A stretch of 64,000 bases of DNA from Cohnella baijiui (GCF_020731285.1 NZ_JAJFOW010000019.1:1-64000), one strand, 5' to 3'. Counted from the stretch's first letter, positions 49,508-57,816 are shown. Translations and numbers: made by a program. The notes: generated by a model from the sequence alone, not told the origin.

Positions 49508-49554
49508 GTCATACAGAAATGGATAGACGTGAAAACTTATACATTCTGTATGAC
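49508..49554. promoter_or_regulatory. 11-bp perfect inverted repeat upstream of the nitroreductase
   Basis: GTCATACAGAA (49508-49518) and TTCTGTATGAC (49544-49554) are separated by 25 bp of AT-rich sequence. It lies in the promoter region of the leftward nitroreductase gene and looks like a two-site operator. Confidence 0.6.
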
Positions 49555-49556
49555 GC

Positions 49557-49588
49557 GCAAAACACCCTTGCCTCAGGCAAGGGTGTCG
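49557..49588 (-). terminator. Terminator after ahpC
   Basis: On the minus strand ACACCCTTGCC-TGA-GGCAAGGGTGT is followed by TTTTG. The stem is an 11-bp perfect match. Confidence 0.85.
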
Positions 49589-49632
49589 AATGGGAAGGCC
49601 AGGGGGGGCCGGATCATTCAGGGTGCGCCGGA

Positions 49633-50196
49633 TCAGCCCAGCGTTTTTTGTCCCGGCTTCCAGTTGACCGGGCATAGGCCGCCGGATTGCAGCGCTTGGA
49701 GAATGCGGAGCGTCTCGTCGACGCTGCGGCCGACGTTCATGTCCGTCACAACCTGGTAGCGCAGAATGCCCTCCGGATCGATGATGAACAGGCCGCGGTG
49801 GGCGGCGCCGGTCGCGTCGTCGAGAATGCCGTACGCGTGGGCCGTCTCCTTCGTAAAGTCGGACGCGATCGGGAACTGGATGTCGCCGATGCCGTTTTGG
49901 TCGACAGGCGTTTCGATCCACGCTTTGTGCGTATAGACGCTGTCGACGGAAGCGCCGACGATTTCGCAGTTCAAGTTTTTGAACTCGACATAGCTGTCGC
50001 TGAAGCCGCGGATCTCCGTCGGACATACGAACGTGAAGTCGAACGGCCAGAAGAAAAAGACGAGCCATTTGCCGCGATAGTCGGCCAGGGATACCTTTTC
50101 TTCGAGGGAGTCGAGATTTTTGGTGGAGAGCAGATTGAAGTCAGGAGCAGGCAGGCCGACTTTGGCAAACGGATATGGGGTCGCGAGATTCGTCAT
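49633..50196 (-). CDS. Peroxiredoxin, AhpC/2-Cys type
   Basis: The protein has 187 residues from the ATG at 50196, about 11 nt after AGGAGG; the frame extends to 50256 without a better site. The peroxidatic cysteine is in FTFVCPTEI and the resolving cysteine in GGLCPVNWKPG. Conserved VVGA-like GASVDSVYTHKAW fits Prx1/AhpC. It reduces H2O2 and organic peroxides, here probably with thioredoxin since trxB lies 97 bp upstream in the same direction and no ahpF is present. Confidence 0.93.
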   Translation of the reverse strand: MTNLATPYPFAKVGLPAPDFNLLSTKNLDSLEEKVSLADYRGKWLVFFFWPFDFTFVCPTEIRGFSDSYVEFKNLNCEIVGASVDSVYTHKAWIETPVDQNGIGDIQFPIASDFTKETAHAYGILDDATGAAHRGLFIIDPEGILRYQVVTDMNVGRSVDETLRILQALQSGGLCPVNWKPGQKTLG

Positions 50197-50293
50197 TAGA
50201 TTCGATTTCCTCCTAGAAATGTGATTGGGTTGGGTTGAGTGAGTTAGTTGGTGCAAACTTGGGCTTCGACTTGGCGCGACTCGGCCGTCTGTC

Positions 50294-51238
50294 TTAGGAG
50301 ACGGAAACCGGGACGGTCTCGTTCGCTTCGAGGAACCGCTCGCAGTCGAGGGCCGCCATGCAGCCGGTGCCGGCCGCGCTGATCGCCTGGCGATACTTGT
50401 TGTCTTGGACGTCGCCGCAGGCGAAGACGCCAGGGACGTTGGTCTCCGTCGTGCCCGGACGGACGATCAGGTAACCCGTCTCGTCGGTCTCGAGCTGACC
50501 GTTCAGGAACTTCGTGTTCGGCGTGTGACCGATGGCGACGAAGATGCCTTCGGCTTCGATGAACTCTTCTTCGCCGGTGGCGTTGTTGCGGACTTTCAGC
50601 CCCCGGACGCCGAGATCGCCGGCGACGACTTCGAGCGGCGTGCGGTTCAGGCTCCAGCTGATCTTCGCGTTGGCGCGGGCGCGCTCTTGCATGATCTTGG
50701 AGGCGCGCAGCTCGGTACGGCGGTTCACCAGCACGACCTCGGACGCGAAGCGGGTCAGGAAGTTCGCTTCCTCCATCGCTGAATCCCCGCCGCCGATGAC
50801 GATGATCTTTTTGCCGCGGAAGAAAAAGCCGTCGCAGGTCGCGCAGGTGCTGACGCCGCGGCCGACGTTCTCGCGCTCGCCGGGAATGCCGAGATACTTG
50901 GCCGAGGCGCCGGTCGAGACGATAAGCGTCTCCGCCTTCAGTTCGCCATAACCGTCGACGGTGACGGTAAAGGGCCGCTGCGAGAGGTCCGTCTTCGTGA
51001 CCCAGCCGGTCATGAACTCGGCGCCGAAGCGCTGGGCTTGCTTGCGCATATTGTCCATCAGCTCTGGGCCCATGATGCCGTCCGGGAAGCCGGGAAAATT
51101 CTCGACCTCCGTCGTCGTCGTGAGCTGGCCGCCCGGCTCCGGTCCTTCGATCACGAGCGGATTCAGTCCCGCCCGCGCCAGGTAGATGGCCGAAGTCAGG
51201 CCGGCGGGGCCGGTGCCGATGATGATCGTATGTCTCAT
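50294..51238 (-). CDS. trxB: Thioredoxin-disulfide reductase
   Basis: This 314-residue flavoprotein has the FAD motif IIIGTGPAGLTSAIYLA, the redox pair CATCDG, the NADPH motif VIGGGDSAMEEA and the late FAD motif GVFACGDVQDNKYRQA. It reduces thioredoxin with NADPH. The ATG at 51238 follows AAGGAGTGATCGCG. A PerR-type palindrome lies 31-46 bp upstream, and ahpC follows, so this is a peroxide-responsive unit. Confidence 0.95.
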   Translation of the reverse strand: MRHTIIIGTGPAGLTSAIYLARAGLNPLVIEGPEPGGQLTTTTEVENFPGFPDGIMGPELMDNMRKQAQRFGAEFMTGWVTKTDLSQRPFTVTVDGYGELKAETLIVSTGASAKYLGIPGERENVGRGVSTCATCDGFFFRGKKIIVIGGGDSAMEEANFLTRFASEVVLVNRRTELRASKIMQERARANAKISWSLNRTPLEVVAGDLGVRGLKVRNNATGEEEFIEAEGIFVAIGHTPNTKFLNGQLETDETGYLIVRPGTTETNVPGVFACGDVQDNKYRQAISAAGTGCMAALDCERFLEANETVPVSVS

Positions 51239-51269
51239 CGCGATCACTCCTTTTCGTCTATCATTGTAT

Positions 51270-51284
51270 TTAGATTAAGTTTAA
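51270..51284. promoter_or_regulatory. PerR-box-like operator upstream of trxB
   Basis: Read on the minus strand, TTAAACTTAATCTAA is a 7-1-7 type palindrome resembling the PerR consensus TTATAATNATTATAA. It differs by one base from the copy upstream of perR at 52783. Confidence 0.75.
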
Positions 51285-51383
51285 ATATTGCTCGCAAAAC
51301 CATCATACCACCCGAGTCGCGGGGCTGCATGAAGGAATGATGAAGGGAACATGAAGGTTTCATGAAGAGGCGGATCACGGGGA

Positions 51384-51600
51384 GATGTGCGGTTTTTCCG
51401 ATTAACTCGGGCCTAGGCACTTGGTTTCGCGGGGAGATGTGCGGTTTTTCCGATTAACTCAGGTCAACGCACTCGGTTTCGCGAGGAGATGTGCGGTTTT
51501 TCCGATTAACTCTGGTCTAGGCACTCAGTTTCGCGTGGAGATGTGCGGTTTTTCCGATTAACTCGGGCCTAGGCACTCGATTTCGCGAGGAGATGTATGT
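51384..51600. repeat. 52-bp tandem repeat array 3
   Basis: Copies begin (GATGTGCGG) at 51384, 51436, 51488 and 51540, with a truncated fifth at 51592; the period is exactly 52 bp. The core is TGCGGTTTTTCCGATTAACTC and the spacer GGGCCTAGGCACT.GGTTTCGCG. It lies between the trxB promoter and the terminator of the upstream regulator gene. Confidence 0.95.
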
Positions 51601-51649
51601 TTTCCCAAAGAACACTCCCCTGCCGCGCGTGCCCTCCCCTCCCCAACCG

Positions 51650-51682
51650 AAAAGAGCCCGCATCCATCGATGCGGGCTCTTC
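51650..51682 (-). terminator. Terminator of the perR-regulator operon
   Basis: On the minus strand AAGAGCCCGCATC-GATG-GATGCGGGCTCTT is followed by TTC. It has a perfect 13-bp stem directly after the stop. Confidence 0.88.
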
Positions 51683-51688
51683 TGCGCG

Positions 51689-52393
51689 TCAGTCGGCCGT
51701 CCGGTAGCCGACGCCGCGGACGGTGACGATGTATTGGGGGTTTTTCGGATCGTCGCCGAGCTTGCGGCGCAAGCTCTTGATGTGGACGTCGATCGAGTTG
51801 CTGCCGCCGAAGTAGTCGTCCCCCCAGAGCTTCTCCATAAGCTCCTGCCGGGAGAGCACGCCGCCCTGGGACATCAGAAGCGCGCGCAGCAGGTCGAACT
51901 CCGTCTTGGTCAGGTCGATGCGCTTGCCGTCCTTGATGACGGTCATTCGCTTCAGGTCGACGCGGATATCCTTGAGCAGCAGCTCGTCCGGGGTCGACGG
52001 AAGCACGCTTTTGCCCGCCAGCTCCTCGATCGTCGTCACGATCGCCGGCAGCTCGCCCGGCCAAGCGGCCCGGTGGCTGTCCGCAGGAAGATCGGCGGGC
52101 GCCTCCTCGCCGACCAGGTACAGTACCGGCGCCTGCAGCGCGCCGAAGCCTCCGGGAGCCGTCGTCTCCGGCTCGAACGGCGCGATCGTCCGATCGGCGA
52201 TGAGCAGGTCGATCGGCAGCGCCGACAGCACGGACTCCTGCGCCTGGTGGAACACCAGCACGTCATAGCAGCGCATCGTCATCTCCGCGATGAGCGGCTG
52301 CAGGCGCGCCGGATACGGACTGACGACGACGACGCGGCGCGTCGTGTCGCAGTAGGCGCCGATCATTTCGCTTATTTGCCCGATGCTCTGCAT
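51689..52393 (-). CDS. OmpR-type winged-helix regulator with atypical receiver
   Basis: The protein has 234 residues from the ATG at 52393. The C-terminal half is a normal OmpR/PhoB winged helix (DLTKTEFDLLRALLMSQGGVLSRQ, SIDVHIKSLRRKLG, VRGVGYR). The N-terminal half resembles a receiver but has VVVVSPYPARL in place of the acidic pair, and IDLLIADRT where the phospho-acceptor would sit, so ordinary phosphorylation is doubtful. It overlaps the perR end by 22 nt and shares its promoter. No kinase is adjacent. It may act with PerR in oxidative stress (inference). Confidence 0.82.
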   Translation of the reverse strand: MQSIGQISEMIGAYCDTTRRVVVVSPYPARLQPLIAEMTMRCYDVLVFHQAQESVLSALPIDLLIADRTIAPFEPETTAPGGFGALQAPVLYLVGEEAPADLPADSHRAAWPGELPAIVTTIEELAGKSVLPSTPDELLLKDIRVDLKRMTVIKDGKRIDLTKTEFDLLRALLMSQGGVLSRQELMEKLWGDDYFGGSNSIDVHIKSLRRKLGDDPKNPQYIVTVRGVGYRTAD

Positions 52394-52764
52394 TCGGCGC
52401 ACACCCCCTTGAACAGCAGCTGCTCGTCCGTGATTCGGTAACCGGTCTCGGCCGCGATCCGGTCCAGCCAATCTTTCGGAGACGCGGTCATCACCTCGTC
52501 GACTTTGCCGCAGGAAACGCACACGATGTGCTGGTGATCCTCCACGCGCCCGTCGTAGCGGCTCGCATTTCCCTCTAGCTTCAGCTCGTGAATCAGGCCT
52601 TCGTCGGTCAAATACCGCAGCGAATTGTAGACCGTGGCGTATGCGACCGAGCTGCCGCTCGACTTGAGCCGGTCGATGATGTCGGCGGCGGTCGGGTGAT
52701 CCTCCGAGGCCATGACGATGTCGTAGACCATCCTGCGGGGCGCGGTTAATCCTTTGCGCGTCAT
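52372..52764 (-). CDS. perR: Fur-family peroxide regulator, PerR-like
   Basis: This 130-residue protein has the Fur winged helix (HPTAADIIDRL, SSVAYATVYNSLRYLTDEGLI), the metal region RYDGRVEDHQHIVC and two zinc CxxC pairs, CVSC and CAEC. The DGRVEDHQH context and neighbours trxB/ahpC favour PerR over Fur or Zur. PerR-type proteins are inactivated by metal-catalysed oxidation of histidines. A PerR-like palindrome in its own promoter suggests autoregulation. It is slightly shorter than typical PerR (about 145 residues). Confidence 0.85.
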   Translation of the reverse strand: MTRKGLTAPRRMVYDIVMASEDHPTAADIIDRLKSSGSSVAYATVYNSLRYLTDEGLIHELKLEGNASRYDGRVEDHQHIVCVSCGKVDEVMTASPKDWLDRIAAETGYRITDEQLLFKGVCAECRASGK

Positions 52765-52782
52765 CGTGTGCCCTCCTCTTTT

Positions 52783-52797
52783 TTAGATTTAGTTTAA
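52783..52797. promoter_or_regulatory. PerR-box-like operator upstream of perR
   Basis: The minus strand TTAAACTAAATCTAA differs from the trxB site only at the central base. It lies 19 bp before the perR ATG. Confidence 0.75.
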
Positions 52798-52970
52798 GTT
52801 TACTCTTTCTCCCGGCAACCGTCAACCGGCGAACGCCCACGCACGACAAACAGAGGGTGCCCCCGACCGCCATCAGACAGTCGTGGACACCCTCTTCGCA
52901 GAGCCGCCAGTACGAGAAAAGCCTCCCGCGCTTGATGCTAGATGCCGGGAAGCTTTTCCGTATCCATTTC

Positions 52971-53061
52971 GATCCGATTTTCGTTTTCTATTGCGCGGCA
53001 TCGATGCGATCCGATTTCGCTTTTTATTGCGCGGCATCGATGCAATCCGATTTTCGCTTTC
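52971..53061. repeat. Short 36-37 bp direct repeats
   Basis: Units beginning (G/A)ATCCGATTT at 52971, 53008 and 53044 share ATTGCGCGGCATCGATGC. There are two full copies and one partial, abutting the stop of the molybdopterin oxidoreductase gene. The rest of 52798-52970 holds an imperfect hairpin (GAGGGTG/CACCCTC) that may end that gene. Confidence 0.75.
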
Positions 53062-55131
53062 TTATGGTGCGGCTTCCGCAACCGCCTCGCCGGCGCGAGC
53101 CACCTGGACGCGTCCGGAGAAGAAGACGGCGCCTCCGCCCATGTCGGCCAACCGATCCGGCGTCAAAGCGTTGACCGTGTGTTTCTTGCCCGGCGCGTCG
53201 GCCCATAGCCCCTGGCTGACGACGACGCCCGGGAGGACGTCTTCGCCGATCGCCGCGGTCAACTCCGCTTCGCCCCGGTCGTTCCACACGCGGACCCTCT
53301 CGCCGTCTCCGATCCCGAGCGCCGCCGCGTCGGCCGCGTTCATGTGAAGCTTGGGCGCCTTTTCGAGCTTCGCGTGCTTCTCGTTCAGCGAAAAGGTCGA
53401 ATTCAGGAAGTTGTGGTTCGGTCCCGGGATAAATCGGAACGGCCACCGCTCCTCGTCCTGCTCCAGCAGCGGCGTGTATGTCGGCAGCGGCGGATAGCCC
53501 TTGCGCCCCATCGCGGCCGAATACAGCTCGATCTTGCCGCTCGGCGTCGGGAGCCGGCCGGGGAACAGCGGCTTCACGTCGGCTTTAACGTACTGGCGTT
53601 CGACGAGCGCTTCATAGGTGATGCCGTCGTATGCGGGATTCCGCGGGTAGTCCACCGCCTGCCTGATGAGATCCGCTTCGCTGTCCTGCAGCGCGGGATC
53701 GTCGTAGCCCATCCCCCGGGCCAGCAGGCGGAACACCTCGACGTTCGATTTGCTTTCGCCGTACGGCGCCACGACCGGCTGCTGGATCTGAACGTAATGA
53801 TGCCAATAGGAATGATACAAATCGGTATTCTCGAACGCCGAAGTCGCCGGCAGCACGATGTCCGCGTACTTGGCGGTTTCGGTCGGGAACAGGTCGTGGA
53901 CGACCGTGAACAGATCCTCGCGCGACAGCCCCTCCCGGACTTTGTTCGCTTCCGGCGCGACGACGGCGGGATTCGTGTTGTACACGTAAAGGGATCGGAT
54001 CGGCGGATCAAGCTCCAGCAGCGCGCTGCCCAGGCGGTTCATGTTCACGGAGCGCGCCTTGCCTTTCCGCAGATCGGGGCGCTGCAGCGCTCGCGAATTA
54101 TGCTGCACGTAGCCGCCGTTCGCCTTGATCGCGCCGCCTCCCCGGTGAAGCCACTGCCCGGTCAGCGCCGGCAGGCAGGCGATCGTGCGGACGCACATCC
54201 CGCCGTTGTCGTGATGCTGGATGCCGTTGCCGATGCGGATAAAGGACGGCGTCGTCTCGCTGTACATGCGCGCGAGACGAACGATGTCGCCCGCCGGGAC
54301 GCCCGTGATATCCGCAACCGTGTCGGGATCGTAGGCCTTCACGTGGGCCCTCAGCTCCTCATGGCCGACCGTGTATTCCCGCAGAAACGCTTCGTCGGTC
54401 CGACCTTCCGCGAACAGGACGTGCATGAGGCCGAGCGCCAGCGCCGCGTCGGTGCCCGGCTTCAACGGGATGAACCAGTCCGCCCATTTGCCCGTCCGGT
54501 TGCGGTGGACGTCGATGACGACGATCTTCGCGCCGTTTTTGCGCGCTTTTTCCGCGATCGTCACCTGGTGCATGTTCGTGCTGACGGCGTTGATTCCCCA
54601 GAAGACGAACAGCTTGGCGTGCTCGGTATCCTCGGGAGACGTGCCGATGCTGTCGCCCATTGTATAGCGATAGCCTTCGGAGCCGGCGGCCTCGCAGATC
54701 GTCTGATCCAGCTCGCTGGCGCTCATCCGGTTGAAAAATCGCCGGTCCATCCCTTCGGTGCCGATGCGTCCCATGTTGCCGTAAAAACTGTAGGGGAGAA
54801 TCGACTCGGGACCTTCGGACGCGATCAGCTCCCGCCATCGGCCGGTGATCGTCCCGATCGCCTCCTCCCACGTGATCGGCTCGAAGGCGCCTTCGCCCTT
54901 CGGCCCCACGCGTCTGAGCGGCGTCGTCAGCCGTTTCGGATCGTAGATGCGCTCCGCCATGTGGCGGACCTTGTTGCAAATCGCGCCCTGGGTGACGGGG
55001 TGATCAGGGTCGCCTTCGATCTTGACGATGCGCCCGTCACGCTTGTGGACGAGGAGCCCGCATTGGTCCGGACAGTCGAGCGAGCAGACGGAGGGAAATA
55101 CGCCGGTAGGTTCGTTTAGAAAGTCTTTCAT
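53062..55131 (-). CDS. Molybdopterin oxidoreductase, FdhA/YoaE-like
   Basis: This 689-residue protein begins with a 4Fe-4S motif C-x3-C-x3-C (CSLDCPDQC) plus a fourth Cys in GAICNK. The molybdopterin domains follow (WGINAVSTNMHQV, VVIDVHRNRTGKWAD, YVYNTNPAV) and a C-terminal dinucleotide-binding barrel (GPNHNFLNSTFS). No twin-arginine signal is present, so it is cytosolic. The nearest relatives are YoaE-type proteins annotated as putative formate dehydrogenase or thiosulfate/PSR-like reductases. The residue after AICN and active-site ligand cannot be assigned with confidence. It is monocistronic. Confidence 0.85.
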   Translation of the reverse strand: MKDFLNEPTGVFPSVCSLDCPDQCGLLVHKRDGRIVKIEGDPDHPVTQGAICNKVRHMAERIYDPKRLTTPLRRVGPKGEGAFEPITWEEAIGTITGRWRELIASEGPESILPYSFYGNMGRIGTEGMDRRFFNRMSASELDQTICEAAGSEGYRYTMGDSIGTSPEDTEHAKLFVFWGINAVSTNMHQVTIAEKARKNGAKIVVIDVHRNRTGKWADWFIPLKPGTDAALALGLMHVLFAEGRTDEAFLREYTVGHEELRAHVKAYDPDTVADITGVPAGDIVRLARMYSETTPSFIRIGNGIQHHDNGGMCVRTIACLPALTGQWLHRGGGAIKANGGYVQHNSRALQRPDLRKGKARSVNMNRLGSALLELDPPIRSLYVYNTNPAVVAPEANKVREGLSREDLFTVVHDLFPTETAKYADIVLPATSAFENTDLYHSYWHHYVQIQQPVVAPYGESKSNVEVFRLLARGMGYDDPALQDSEADLIRQAVDYPRNPAYDGITYEALVERQYVKADVKPLFPGRLPTPSGKIELYSAAMGRKGYPPLPTYTPLLEQDEERWPFRFIPGPNHNFLNSTFSLNEKHAKLEKAPKLHMNAADAAALGIGDGERVRVWNDRGEAELTAAIGEDVLPGVVVSQGLWADAPGKKHTVNALTPDRLADMGGGAVFFSGRVQVARAGEAVAEAAP

Positions 55132-55212
55132 TTCCGCAGCTCCTTTCGAGTTGCGTCCATTTTATCATATGGGCGAGCGCTGCGGCGACCGCGGGTTCGG
55201 ATTCGGCGGCAA

Positions 55213-55255
55213 CGCCAAAGCGCCGCCTCCGCCATGCGGCGGGACGGCGCTTTCG
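55213..55255 (-). terminator. Hairpin after the 35-residue membrane peptide gene
   Basis: On the minus strand AAAGCGCCGTC and GGCGGCGCTTT (with inner CCGCC/GGCGG) form a long GC-rich stem. There is no long T-run, so termination is likely but not certain. It would close the kdp operon. Confidence 0.65.
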
Positions 55256-55268
55256 AGGACCATCTTGG

Positions 55269-55376
55269 TTACAAGCCGTCCATCAGCCGATGCCAGCCCC
55301 ACAGCAGCAGCAGCGGCACGCCGCAGGCGATCGACAAGCCGATCACGAACGCTTTGTCCCGGAACGTCTTTTTCAT
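55269..55376 (-). CDS. 35-residue membrane peptide at the end of the kdp operon
   Basis: The open frame runs from the ATG at 55376, after GGGAGGGAGACGCA, to TAA at 55269. It has a basic start MKKTFRDKAFVIG, one hydrophobic helix (LSIACGVPLLLLWGW) and end HRLMDGL. It lies 69 nt downstream of the KdpD-like gene and before the hairpin at 55213-55255. Function unknown; the good ribosome binding site and clear membrane profile support it as real. Confidence 0.6.
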   Translation of the reverse strand: MKKTFRDKAFVIGLSIACGVPLLLLWGWHRLMDGL

Positions 55377-55445
55377 TGCGTCTCCCTCCCGTGTACGTCC
55401 GCCTTTTCAAAGATTAGACGCCGCTGCCCGGCGCGGGGTTGCGGC

Positions 55446-57791
55446 TTAGAACCGGGAAGGCTCCAACCGGCGATCGGCGACGACGAGCACGTCCATGCGC
55501 CGGCCTTTCCGCAGGATCGTCCGTACGACGGAGCGCCGAAACGGCCCAAGCGGACCGCCTTCGCGGACGGGCTGGCCGAGGATGATCTGCGTGCTGCGGC
55601 AGGCGTCCGCCCGCGCCAGCAGCGCTTCCGGAATCCGCCGAGCCGACGGCGCGCGGAGCGTCTCGAACTGTCCGCCTAGCCGTTCCGCCAGCTCCGAGAG
55701 CGCTTCGAGCCGCTGCCGCAAGGCGCCCCCCGGCTCGTTCTTCCCCGCGTGAACATACACCGCTCGCCACTCCGCCTTCAGCCGGTGCGCGATGCGAAAG
55801 CCGCGGCGGAGAAGCCGCTCCGCCCCCTCGCCGGCCGTCACCGCGACGAAGATGCTCTCCCGGCGTCCCCAGGATCCCCGCAGCGAAGCGTTGCGCTCCC
55901 AGGACTCGAGCCGTTCGTCCACGTCGTCCGCGATTTCCCGCAGCGCCAGCTCACGGAGCGCGATCAGATTCCCCGTCCGGAAAAAATGCCCCAGCGCCTG
56001 CTCGACCTTCTCCATCGCGTAGATTTTGCCGGCGCGCATCCGCTCCTGCAGCGCTTTGGGCGCGACGTCGATCAACTCGACCTCGTCGGCCAGGCGGAGC
56101 AGGGAGTCCGGCACGGTTTCCCGCACGCGCACACCGGTTATCTGCTCGACGGCGTCGTTCAGGCTCTCCAGATGCTGCACGTTGACGGTCGTGACGACCG
56201 AAATGCCGGCCTCGAGAATTTCCATGACATCCTCGTAGCGTTTGCGGTGGCGGCTGCCCGGCACGTTCGTATGCGCCAGCTCGTCGATGAGCGCGACTTC
56301 CGGATTGCGGGCGAGAATGGCCGGAACGTCCATTTCCTCGAGCGTCGCGCCCTGGTATGCGATCTTAGCCCGCTCTATCACCGGGAGCGATCCGAGCTGC
56401 GCGCGCGTCTCCGCCCGCCCGTGCGTCTCCAGCAGCCCCACGACCGCATCGATCCCTTTGGCCCGCATGTCGTTGCCCTCGCGCAGCATCGCGTACGTCT
56501 TGCCCACCCCCGGCGCGGCGCCGACGTAGACCTTGAAGCGGCCGCGCCGGATGCGGTCGATCTTGCGCTCGACCTCCTGCTCCGTGAGCCGCTTGTAAGG
56601 GGTCGCCGTCTGCTCGCTCCTCGACCGCGCGGGCAAAATCCGCTCCCCCTCCTGGTCGGCGCGGTCCGCGACGAAAAACACGTCGATGCCCCGGACCCGC
56701 CGCAGCACGCCGCTTGTGATCGAGCCCCTGAGCCGCTCCTGCCAGGGGCTCATCTTCGAATGCCCGAGCACGATGCGCGTCGCGCCTTGGCGGGCGGCAT
56801 AGCCGACCAGGGCGGCGGCCAGCCTGCGGCGGCCCGGCAGCGGCAGCTCCTCGAAGCGCGCCCCGACTTTGTCCGCCAGCTTCCGTATGGAGCGCTTGAA
56901 CGCGGCGGCTTCCTTGGAAAGCGGCTTCGCGGCGTTCGCAAAGGCGACGACGAGCAGCTCGCCGTTCAGCCTCCGGGCGATCTGCTGCCCTCTGCGGATG
57001 TAGATCGAGCCGTTCCAGTGATACTGGGCGGACACGAGGATGCGCTCCGTTGCGCCGGAAGGGCCGACAAGGCCTTCCGACTCGCGATGCCGCTCCAGGG
57101 AGCCGTTCACGTCTTCGGCCATCATGCGGAGCGCCAGCTCGCGCAGCTTGCCGAGCTGGCCGCGGCGCATGCGCTTCGCGTCGGCGTCCTTCAGATTGCA
57201 GAGCCGCCCTTCGTCGAGCCGCTGCAAGATCGTTTCCGGGGACACGTCGATGAGGCGGACTTCGTCCGCCCCCTCGATCGCTTCCGCCGGCACCGTCTCC
57301 CGCGTTTCGATGCCTGTCAGTTTTTGCGCCAGCTCGGTGACGCCTTCGATTTCGTAGACGTTCACCGTCGTGAGCACGCTGATGCCTCGCGCGAGCAGCT
57401 GCCGGATATCGTCCAGCCGGGTCTTCTGCTCCGCCTCCGGACGATTCCGATGGGCGAGGCCGTCGACGAGGACGACCTCCGGATTGCGGGCCAGGATCGC
57501 GGCCATGTCGAGATCCTTCCGCTCTTCGCCGTCCCGCTGCCAGCGAATGCTCGGAATGCGCTCCAGGCCTTCGAGCTGGGCGGCCGTTTCCGGGCGGCGT
57601 TTCGTCGATACGGCGCACGCGACGACATCGACGCCTTGCTCCCGGAGGGCATGGCCCTCGCGCAGCATGTGGTACGTTTTGCCGGCGCCGCCGATCGCGC
57701 CGATGAAGATTTTCAGCCGCCCCCGATGCAGCTGAAAGATGGCATGCAGCATCTCCTCCGGGGTTTTGCGCCGGTAGCTCTCCATTCGCAT
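55446..57791 (-). CDS. Tandem KdpD-N/USP protein without histidine kinase
   Basis: This 781-residue protein contains the KdpD N-terminal module twice. Copy 1: P-loop GAIGGAGKT (31-39), Walker-B-like VVLVDGLAH (106-114), USP-like domain about 249-376. Copy 2: canonical P-loop GAAPGVGKT (424-432), LIDELAHTNVPGSRH (501-515), USP-like domain about 645-772. It then stops, so the membrane helices, GAF domain, H-box and ATPase of full KdpD are absent. Full KdpD has about 850-900 residues with a single module; truncated KdpD proteins with one module have about 370. USP domains of KdpD bind c-di-AMP in Staphylococcus. It follows kdpC by 25 nt. No kdpE is in the window. Confidence 0.9.
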   Translation of the reverse strand: MRMESYRRKTPEEMLHAIFQLHRGRLKIFIGAIGGAGKTYHMLREGHALREQGVDVVACAVSTKRRPETAAQLEGLERIPSIRWQRDGEERKDLDMAAILARNPEVVLVDGLAHRNRPEAEQKTRLDDIRQLLARGISVLTTVNVYEIEGVTELAQKLTGIETRETVPAEAIEGADEVRLIDVSPETILQRLDEGRLCNLKDADAKRMRRGQLGKLRELALRMMAEDVNGSLERHRESEGLVGPSGATERILVSAQYHWNGSIYIRRGQQIARRLNGELLVVAFANAAKPLSKEAAAFKRSIRKLADKVGARFEELPLPGRRRLAAALVGYAARQGATRIVLGHSKMSPWQERLRGSITSGVLRRVRGIDVFFVADRADQEGERILPARSRSEQTATPYKRLTEQEVERKIDRIRRGRFKVYVGAAPGVGKTYAMLREGNDMRAKGIDAVVGLLETHGRAETRAQLGSLPVIERAKIAYQGATLEEMDVPAILARNPEVALIDELAHTNVPGSRHRKRYEDVMEILEAGISVVTTVNVQHLESLNDAVEQITGVRVRETVPDSLLRLADEVELIDVAPKALQERMRAGKIYAMEKVEQALGHFFRTGNLIALRELALREIADDVDERLESWERNASLRGSWGRRESIFVAVTAGEGAERLLRRGFRIAHRLKAEWRAVYVHAGKNEPGGALRQRLEALSELAERLGGQFETLRAPSARRIPEALLARADACRSTQIILGQPVREGGPLGPFRRSVVRTILRKGRRMDVLVVADRRLEPSRF

Positions 57792-57816
57792 CCCTCCCGG
57801 GACCGGTCGATCGTCG

